A DNA stretch of 29,531 bases from Williamwhitmania sp035530955 (GTDB taxonomy: Bacteria > Bacteroidota > Bacteroidia > Bacteroidales > Williamwhitmaniaceae): contig DATKTT010000292.1 of the NCBI GenBank assembly GCA_035530955.1, positions 1-29,531 on the forward strand, given 5' to 3'. Both the position numbers and the translations under genes were made by a program. Below the pieces are notes generated by a model. It was not told the origin of the DNA, ran no database searches, and saw only the letters and a list, made by a program, of their open reading frames with translations. The stretch's first letter is position 1. Every line of letters starts with the position of its first letter. Below are positions 23,646-29,531 of the stretch, in pieces.

Positions 23646-23969
23646 TGCTTCTCGCGTAAATATTGATAATAGGATACATTTACTCCGTCTACGACTAACG
23701 TAACTTTTATAATTGGAACGTAGAGTTAAACAATATTTCTTAATTCATTAACTATCTGCTATTTTAGAAGGTGGTTCTTGCTTAATCCTTCGCACTTATA
23801 CCACCCACAAAAGAGGAAAGAACATTGGCGGGTTTGTTAATAAAAAATAGATTAAGATATCACAGTATAAGCAGAGAACCCAATATGCAGCTACGTGTAT
23901 AATTTATATGTAAAATAATTTTATGCTAGCCGCAAGTTAAAAAGCAATACAGCAAAACGCACGTCCCCG

Positions 23970-24116
23970 CTATACGACAGCTATAAAACGGTAACCAACG
24001 CTGCCTTTTTCGAATCGGTCGTGGACGAACAACGGTTCATCCTGCTTTTTTGCCCTTTCGTCGAGATATTGTTTTGCCTTTTTTATGATTGTTGTTCTTT
24101 TGTCATCGTTCGGCAG
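23970..24116 (-). pseudogene. Possible 3' fragment of an unknown gene
   Basis: The minus strand is open for 48 codons from just after a TAG (24117-24119) to a TAG at 23970-23972, with no ATG. It reads as ordinary protein, including IIKKAKQYLDERAKK and PLFVHDRFEKGSVGYRF. Residue and codon choice resemble the window's real genes, unlike the flanking AT-rich DNA. I do not recognise the family. The plus strand is also open here for about 88 codons without a start, but that translation is cysteine- and phenylalanine-rich and looks less natural. Chance remains possible. Confidence 0.3.
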
Positions 24117-24381
24117 CTAGAAAAAATGCTGAAACAAGCTGTTTTTCATCGCCTTATTGAACGGTTTTGGTTAATTATTTGTTAACAATCTTTACCTTTT
24201 CTCTTTTAATTTTTTTTCGTGTTGGCAAATGTATATTTTCGTCCCACAAAAAGGGGTATTAGAAAAATTCTCCGCAGCAAAAACTTCACTTCGGTTTCTC
24301 CAAGAAGTAGTTGGCTGGAATGCCATGCACGCGAGCATAAATAATTTTTTTGTGATTCAAACAAAAACACAATAACATCCA

Positions 24382-25707
24382 ATGGTTAAGAAAACATTTT
24401 TTGTCCTACCCATGCTGATTACGAGCATTGTCACCTCGGCCTTCTCGCAATCAGATTCTACGGCCATGGCGCTTTCGCTGAACAAGGCCATAGAGTATGC
24501 GGAGAGCAATAATCTCCTAGTTAAAAATAGCGAGCTCGATTTGGCGATCGCAAAGAAAAAAATCTGGGAAACAACGGCCTCTGGCCTTCCACAGATAACT
24601 GGTTCCGGATCATATCAACATACTTTTAGTGTTCCGACGGCCATATTTCCAGATTTTACTGATCCATCTAAAACACAAGCCATAAAACTTGGTGTCGCCA
24701 ATAGCACCTCCTGGGGCGTTAAGGTTACCCAGCTTGTGTTTAGCGGCGAGTACATTGTTGGATTAAGGGCATCAAAAATTTATAAGGAACTCTCAGACCG
24801 AAACCTGACAAAGACAAAAAACGATATTCGGGAATCGGTTACTACTGGCTACTACCTTGTGTTGATTATGGAGGAAAATCTTAAAATCATGAAGGAGACC
24901 CAGGTGGTTACGAACAAGAACCTTGGCGATATAATTGCCTTGGGTGACCAAGGCCTTGTTGAGGAAACAAGCGTCGACCAGCTCCGCATAATCAAAGCAA
25001 ATATTGACAACGCGGTTGCGAACCTAGAGCGCCAATCGCAGTGGGCGAAAAACCTACTCAAATTTCAGTTGGGGCTTGATTTATCAACAAATATTGAACT
25101 AACCGACAGCCTCAACGACTATATCGAAGAGGGAAAGTTAACTGCAAACCTCAACTTGGCTCTTAATCTGAAAGCAAATCCAGATTACCGTGTGGCTGTT
25201 ACTGCTGAAAAACTTCAAAAGTTGAGTCTCGATCGTCAGAAATCACTTTTTCTACCCACCATTTCTGCCTACTATCAGCACCAGAAACTACTTAACACTT
25301 CTAGCTTTAACTTTCAGCCCGAGGATGTTTTCGGCCTTTCCCTCGATGTGCCCATTTTCACAAGCGGAATGAAACTTTCGCAACTTTCGCAAGCACGCAA
25401 ACAGTACCAACAGTCGCAGAACAATACCAAAATGGCAGAGCAGAACTTAATGCTTTCATTTGAAAATGCACAAAACAACTTCAAAAACTCTTACTCCAGC
25501 TACATAACTACCAAAGCAAACCTTGCTCTGGTTAAAAAAATTCTGGATCACACCATGATAAAATACAAGGAGGGTGTGACAACAAGTAACGATCTATACC
25601 AAGCAGAAAATCAATACCTATCAACTGAATCTGACTATTTCAATGCGATGAACAGTTTGCTAACAGCAAAAACGACGCTTGAAAAACTCAACAACAACCA
25701 GCAGTAA
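24382..25707 (+). CDS. TolC-family outer-membrane efflux protein
   Basis: A 441-residue outer-membrane channel of the OEP/TolC type, the exit duct for the pump encoded downstream. Residues 1-22 are a signal peptide (cleavage near AFSQ). The body shows the two-fold internal repeat of long helices and short barrel strands typical of the family: LSLNKAIEYAESNN at the start, GLPQITGSGSYQHT, and in the second half LFLPTISAYYQHQK and FGLSLDVPIFTSGMKLSQ. YKEGVTTSNDLYQAEN near the end is a standard motif. It is the first gene of a three-gene efflux operon. Confidence 0.92.
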   Translation: MVKKTFFVLPMLITSIVTSAFSQSDSTAMALSLNKAIEYAESNNLLVKNSELDLAIAKKKIWETTASGLPQITGSGSYQHTFSVPTAIFPDFTDPSKTQAIKLGVANSTSWGVKVTQLVFSGEYIVGLRASKIYKELSDRNLTKTKNDIRESVTTGYYLVLIMEENLKIMKETQVVTNKNLGDIIALGDQGLVEETSVDQLRIIKANIDNAVANLERQSQWAKNLLKFQLGLDLSTNIELTDSLNDYIEEGKLTANLNLALNLKANPDYRVAVTAEKLQKLSLDRQKSLFLPTISAYYQHQKLLNTSSFNFQPEDVFGLSLDVPIFTSGMKLSQLSQARKQYQQSQNNTKMAEQNLMLSFENAQNNFKNSYSSYITTKANLALVKKILDHTMIKYKEGVTTSNDLYQAENQYLSTESDYFNAMNSLLTAKTTLEKLNNNQQ

Positions 25708-25736
25708 AAATTTTGTTAACGACAACATCCACTATT

Positions 25737-26855
25737 ATGAATACAAAAGTCATTGTTTTTGCACTTAGCTCGCTGCTTTTTGCCTGCAGCAGCAACAAGC
25801 AAAATGAGCTGAACAAGCTTAAGGACCAAAGAGAAGCTTTAAGCCAAAAAATTGAAAACCTCGAAAAGGAAATTTCGGCAACAAAAACCGACTCGAATTC
25901 AACAGAAAAATACACCCTCGTTTCTGTTGAAAATGTAGCATTCCAACCCTTTCGCCACTTCATAAAAGTTTATGGAGAACTTGATGGTGACCAAAATGTT
26001 TCCGTTTTCGCCCAGGCTAACGGAACTGTAGTGGCAAGATATGCCGACGTGGGCGCGATGGTTAAAAAGGGACAGGTGCTAGCACAAATCGACGACCAAC
26101 AGTATCAGAAGCAACTTCAAAGCCTTCAGACGCAATATAACATGGCGCTTGATCTGTTCAACAAACAGCAGCGCTTATGGGATCAAAAGGTGGGGAGCGA
26201 GGTTCAATACCTTCAGGCAAAAACCAACAAGGAATCGCTGGAGCAACAAATAGCGGCCACGAAGGATCAACTCAATAATTTCAAGATTAAGTCACCTTCG
26301 GACGGAACCATTGAAGAGTGCAACATTAAGGTTGGCGGCATGGTAACCCCAAGCCCACAACAAGTTCTTTACCGAGTTGTAGCTTTTGGAAAGTTGAAGG
26401 TTAAGGCCGATATCTCCGAAGCGTATACATCAAAGGTTAACCAAGGCGATATGCTTACCATAAATTTTCCTGACATAAATGCCAATGCAACCTCCCGTGT
26501 CGATTTTGTAAGTAAGTATATCAGCCCGGTTAATCGCACCTTCAACATTGAGGCAAGCATCGACACTAAGGTGCCTAATCTAAAGGCCAATATGGTGGCT
26601 ATTCTCAATATCAACGACTACTACAAGGAAAAGGCCATTGTTGTTTCTCAAAATATTATCAGCAGCGATGCCGATGGCACATTTGTATTTGTTGCCAAGC
26701 AGAATGGAAACAATATTGAAGCAAAGAAGCAAAGCGTTGTTCTTGGCACAACCAACAATGGCTTAGTGGAAGTTATTTCCGGCTTAAACCCTGGTGATAA
26801 ACTAATAACCCTTGGATACCAAGACTTAGTAGACGGTGCCAGCATTCGTTATTAA
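25737..26855 (+). CDS. RND efflux periplasmic adaptor (membrane fusion protein), lipoprotein
   Basis: A 372-residue HlyD/AcrA-type adaptor that bridges the RND pump and the TolC channel. I start at ATG 25737 and not at an in-frame ATG 24 bases earlier, because the shorter form has a clean lipoprotein signal: MNTKVIVFALSSLLFAC with Cys17. Next come a short coiled coil (about 22-45), the lipoyl-like half GTVVARYADVGAMVKKGQVLAQID, a helical hairpin, the second lipoyl half with IKSPSDGTIEE, and a beta-barrel domain. VISGLNPGDKLITLGYQDLVDGA is the usual C-terminal motif. It begins 29 bases after the TolC stop. Confidence 0.93.
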   Translation: MNTKVIVFALSSLLFACSSNKQNELNKLKDQREALSQKIENLEKEISATKTDSNSTEKYTLVSVENVAFQPFRHFIKVYGELDGDQNVSVFAQANGTVVARYADVGAMVKKGQVLAQIDDQQYQKQLQSLQTQYNMALDLFNKQQRLWDQKVGSEVQYLQAKTNKESLEQQIAATKDQLNNFKIKSPSDGTIEECNIKVGGMVTPSPQQVLYRVVAFGKLKVKADISEAYTSKVNQGDMLTINFPDINANATSRVDFVSKYISPVNRTFNIEASIDTKVPNLKANMVAILNINDYYKEKAIVVSQNIISSDADGTFVFVAKQNGNNIEAKKQSVVLGTTNNGLVEVISGLNPGDKLITLGYQDLVDGASIRY

Positions 26856-26884
26856 TCTAGAACCCTTCGGTTAAAATAGATACA

Positions 26885-29531
26885 ATGGATAAAAAACTGA
26901 AAGAATTCAAACCAACCAGCTGGGCAATTGACAATAAGCTTAGCATATATGTGTTGGTCATTATCATAGCGGTGTTTGGGCTTTTTAACTACCTAACCAT
27001 TCCAAAGGAGCAATTCCCAGAAATTGTCATTCCAAACATAATTGTCAATACGGTATACCCAGGAACTTCTCCGGCCGATATTGAAAACCTCATCACTCGC
27101 CCCATCGAGAAAAACATCAAGGCCATTAACGGGGTAAAAAAAATTACATCTCGCTCGGTGCAGGATTTTTCTGCAATTGTGGTTGAGTTTAACACTGGCG
27201 TGGACGTAACCGATGCTAAGCAGAAGGTAAAAGATGCAGTTGACAAATCGAAGGTTGACCTACCGTCCGATTTAAAAACAGACCCCGAAGTTTCGGATAT
27301 CGACCTATCGGACATTCCGATAATGTACCTTGAACTTTCGGGCGATCTTCCTCTCGATAAGCTCAAGAAATACGGAGACGACTTAAAGGATAAAATTGAA
27401 AGCCTTAAGGAAATAACCCGCGTTGACATTATTGGAGCACTCGACCGAGAAATACAGATCGATATCGATATGTATAAAATGCAGGCCGCAAGCTTAACAT
27501 TCACTGAGGTTCAAAATGCCGTTACCAACGATAATGCAACCATTTCGGGCGGGAACATCAATTTGCAAGGAATGAGCCGTACCGTTAGAATTGTTGGTGA
27601 ATTTAAAAGCCTCGACGATGTTAAGAATATTGTGGTTACCACAGCCAGCGGTGCACTGGTTAAGCTAAAGGATATTGCAACCGTCCGCGATGGTTTCCAT
27701 GAACAGGAAAGCTATGCTCGCCAAGACGGGAAAAATGTAATTACCCTCAACATTGTCAAGAAAAGTGGCCAAAATTTGTTGGACGCCTCCGATAATATAA
27801 AGCAAATTATCAAGGAGATGAAGGGGACCTCCTTGCCTAGCAGTCTAAAAATCACCATAAATGGCGATCAATCCAAGTATACAAGAACAACCTTGTCGGA
27901 CCTGAACAATACCATTATCATTGGCTTCATTTTGGTAACAATTGTGTTGATGTTCTTCATGGGTATTACAAACGCATTGTTTGTAGGGCTATCCATCCCG
28001 CTTTCCATGGCGCTGGCATATATCGTAATGCCTTACATTGGGTTTACCATGAACATGCTGGTAATGTTTGCCTTTATTTTTGCCTTGGGAATCGTGGTAG
28101 ACGACGCCATCGTGGTTATTGAGAACACCCACCGAATATTCATGAAAAAGAAGATGGATATTAAAAGTGCGGCCAAGTTTGCAGCAGGGGAGGTGTTTGT
28201 TCCTATTCTATCAGGAACCCTAACCACATTAGCGCCTTTCTTCCCGCTTGCCTTTTGGCCTGGAGTGGTTGGTGAATTCATGTATTTTATACCCGTAACA
28301 TTAATTATTACGCTCTTTGCCTCACTAATTGTGGCCTACATCATCAATCCGGTATTTGCCATCGACTTTATGAAGCACGATGAGGAGGAGCATCCTACCC
28401 CTCTTAAAAAACTATACCTAATTTGTAGTGGGATTACAATTGCCTCAATCCCCTTTTACCTGTTTGGTTTGCGGGCATTTGCCAACTTAATGATTTTTGT
28501 TGCATTAATGGCGCTGCTTCACAACCTATACGGCTATAAAATTTTAAGAAAATTTCAGCATCGTTTCATCCCTGCGATGATGAGGAGATACGAGAATTTA
28601 CTGCGCTGGGTTCTGGCAGGAAAACGTCCATACTGGTTACTAACGGGCATGGTTGGCCTTTTCTTCTTAACCATGACGCTGGTTGCACTTAAGCCACCGA
28701 AGGTGATGTTTTTCCCCGACAATCAGCCAAACAACGTTATTACCTATATCAAGCTACCCATTGGAACAGATATTTCTGTTACCGACTCCATCGCTAAAGT
28801 TGTTGAACATAGAATTATGCAGGTTCTTGGTAAAAACAATCCAATTGTGGAATCTGTGCTTACCAATGTTGCACTACAAGCCTCCGATAATCAGTTTGAC
28901 AATAGTACCAAATCGTCCAACTTGGCCAAGATATCGGTAAACTTTGTGGAATTCTCAAAGAGACATGGCGAGAACACCTCGGTGTATATGTCAAAAATCC
29001 GAGATAATATAAAGGGGATACCTGGCGCTGATATCGCGGTGGATAAAAACAAAAATGGTCCGCCAGTTGGAAAGCCAATCAATATTGAATTGTCAAGTGA
29101 AAATCTCGACCAGCTGGTTGTTGCTGCAAATAACTTTAAGCGCTATATCGACTCTCTCCAAATTGATGGGATCGAAGAGCTTAAGACGGACTTTGCCTCC
29201 TCCAAACCGGAGCTGCTCATAAAGCTAGATCGTGAACGGGCAAACCGCGATGGTGTTTCAGCAGGAATGGTAGGAAGTCAAATTCGCACGGCACTTCTTG
29301 GTACCGAAATTTCAAAATATCGAGAAGGAGAAGATCAATATCCAATCATTCTTCGATTCAAGGACTATCAGCGCAACGATGTAGAGCAGCTGATGAACCT
29401 GAGCCTTACATACAGGGACATGAACTCTGGCACATTGCGGCAGATACCATTGTCGGCAGTTGCTCATGTGGAATACACAAAAAGTTATGGTGAAATTAAT
29501 CGCTTAAACCTAAAGCGCGTAATCACCGTCT
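26885..29531 (+). CDS. RND efflux pump permease, partial (runs off the right edge)
   Basis: Reading from ATG 26885 the frame is open for 882 codons to the window end. It belongs to the AcrB/HAE1-type RND family, which exports drugs or other small molecules using the proton gradient. TM1 is at about 19-37, then the porter domain (IPKEQFPEI, YPGTSPADIE, TRPIEK). TM4 carries the proton-relay pair Asp406-Asp407 in ALGIVVDDAIVVIEN. Two extra hydrophobic stretches (about 509-528 and 532-550) lie between TM6 and TM7, where AcrB has only a cytoplasmic helix. The second porter domain follows from about 605; the TM10 Lys and the end are outside. It starts 29 bases after the adaptor stop. Substrate unknown. 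Confidence 0.94.
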   Translation, partial: MDKKLKEFKPTSWAIDNKLSIYVLVIIIAVFGLFNYLTIPKEQFPEIVIPNIIVNTVYPGTSPADIENLITRPIEKNIKAINGVKKITSRSVQDFSAIVVEFNTGVDVTDAKQKVKDAVDKSKVDLPSDLKTDPEVSDIDLSDIPIMYLELSGDLPLDKLKKYGDDLKDKIESLKEITRVDIIGALDREIQIDIDMYKMQAASLTFTEVQNAVTNDNATISGGNINLQGMSRTVRIVGEFKSLDDVKNIVVTTASGALVKLKDIATVRDGFHEQESYARQDGKNVITLNIVKKSGQNLLDASDNIKQIIKEMKGTSLPSSLKITINGDQSKYTRTTLSDLNNTIIIGFILVTIVLMFFMGITNALFVGLSIPLSMALAYIVMPYIGFTMNMLVMFAFIFALGIVVDDAIVVIENTHRIFMKKKMDIKSAAKFAAGEVFVPILSGTLTTLAPFFPLAFWPGVVGEFMYFIPVTLIITLFASLIVAYIINPVFAIDFMKHDEEEHPTPLKKLYLICSGITIASIPFYLFGLRAFANLMIFVALMALLHNLYGYKILRKFQHRFIPAMMRRYENLLRWVLAGKRPYWLLTGMVGLFFLTMTLVALKPPKVMFFPDNQPNNVITYIKLPIGTDISVTDSIAKVVEHRIMQVLGKNNPIVESVLTNVALQASDNQFDNSTKSSNLAKISVNFVEFSKRHGENTSVYMSKIRDNIKGIPGADIAVDKNKNGPPVGKPINIELSSENLDQLVVAANNFKRYIDSLQIDGIEELKTDFASSKPELLIKLDRERANRDGVSAGMVGSQIRTALLGTEISKYREGEDQYPIILRFKDYQRNDVEQLMNLSLTYRDMNSGTLRQIPLSAVAHVEYTKSYGEINRLNLKRVITV

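Larger units (their letters stand above)
23586..24381. other. Long intergenic region of 796 bases
   Basis: The largest gap in the window, between the divergent kinase and efflux operon. 23586-23700 holds the kinase promoter. 23700-23940 is AT-rich with stops in the frames I read. 23940-24120 is more GC-balanced and holds a possible gene remnant on the minus strand (separate entry). 24120-24381 is AT-rich with T tracts and should hold the efflux promoter; TATTTTCG at 24234-24241 is one mismatch from the -7 consensus but lacks a well-spaced -33 box. I see no TetR-type regulator or RNA gene. Confidence 0.6.

Noticed and set aside
25713..25736. Upstream ATG for the efflux adaptor
   Set aside because: The later ATG at 25737 gives a standard lipoprotein signal; the longer form puts a polar tail before it.
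26989..27504. 171-codon open frame on the minus strand
   Set aside because: It lies opposite the RND pump gene, whose translation matches known motifs along the whole stretch; the minus-strand product is serine-rich and resembles no family.
1..29531. Mobile elements, CRISPR arrays, tRNA or rRNA genes
   Set aside because: No regularly spaced repeats, transposase or integrase motifs, terminal repeats with target duplications, or recognisable RNA genes were seen.

Overview
This 29.5 kb window looks like chromosomal DNA of a member of the Bacteroidota, most likely Bacteroidales or a near relative. The reasons are the TAnnTTTG (-7) promoter boxes, a DksA-like protein of the degenerate Bacteroidota type beside lspA, a GldA-type ATPase, a zinc-less sirtuin, PorT-like and D15-like outer-membrane barrels, and the TolC/lipoprotein adaptor/RND order. 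Gene density is high, with short gaps and compact convergent gene ends. I saw no tRNA, rRNA, CRISPR array, insertion sequence, phage gene or attachment site. Most genes are housekeeping or envelope genes, and I found no convincing multi-gene system of a new kind.

Layout. 1-1361: tail of an upstream gene (probably ileS), DksA-like protein, lspA. 1360-2434 (minus): small membrane protein followed by a cyclophilin-type lipoprotein. 2435-2756: gap holding a possible frameshifted micro-ORF. 2757-3905: secreted DUF2147 protein and a ComF-type phosphoribosyltransferase. 3908-5223 (minus): sirtuin then a PorT-like barrel. 5445-5816: two-repeat YccF protein behind a leader with inverted repeats. 5896-9033 (minus): 1045-residue ABC protein with a helical N-terminal domain, ATPase and permease in one chain. 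9181-10017 (minus): lipoprotein. 10117-12063 (minus): dnaG. 12145-12312 (minus): C-terminal remnant of an OmpR-type response regulator, cut off at a terminator hairpin. 12370-15321 (minus): small membrane protein, D15-like barrel and C69 dipeptidase in one run.

15441-17317: GldA-like ATPase and an anchored coiled-coil protein. 17600-20955: two tandem 553-residue acyl-CoA synthetase paralogues behind a good promoter. 20985-21644 (minus): DUF2461 protein. 21703-22383: ispD. 22380-23585 (minus): soluble cyclic-nucleotide-domain histidine kinase, sharing its stop-codon bases with ispD. 23586-24381: the longest gap, mostly non-coding, with one possible gene remnant. 24382-29531: tripartite efflux operon (TolC, lipoprotein adaptor, RND pump); the pump runs off the right edge.

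Functional themes are envelope biogenesis (LspA and its lipoprotein clients, barrels, IspD for isoprenoids), lipid activation (paired ligases), export (RND system, large ABC protein, GldA-like ATPase) and replication (DnaG). The points most worth a second look are the truncated response regulator, the fused ABC protein, the duplicated ligases, the frameshifted micro-ORF and the remnant in the 23.6-24.4 kb gap.
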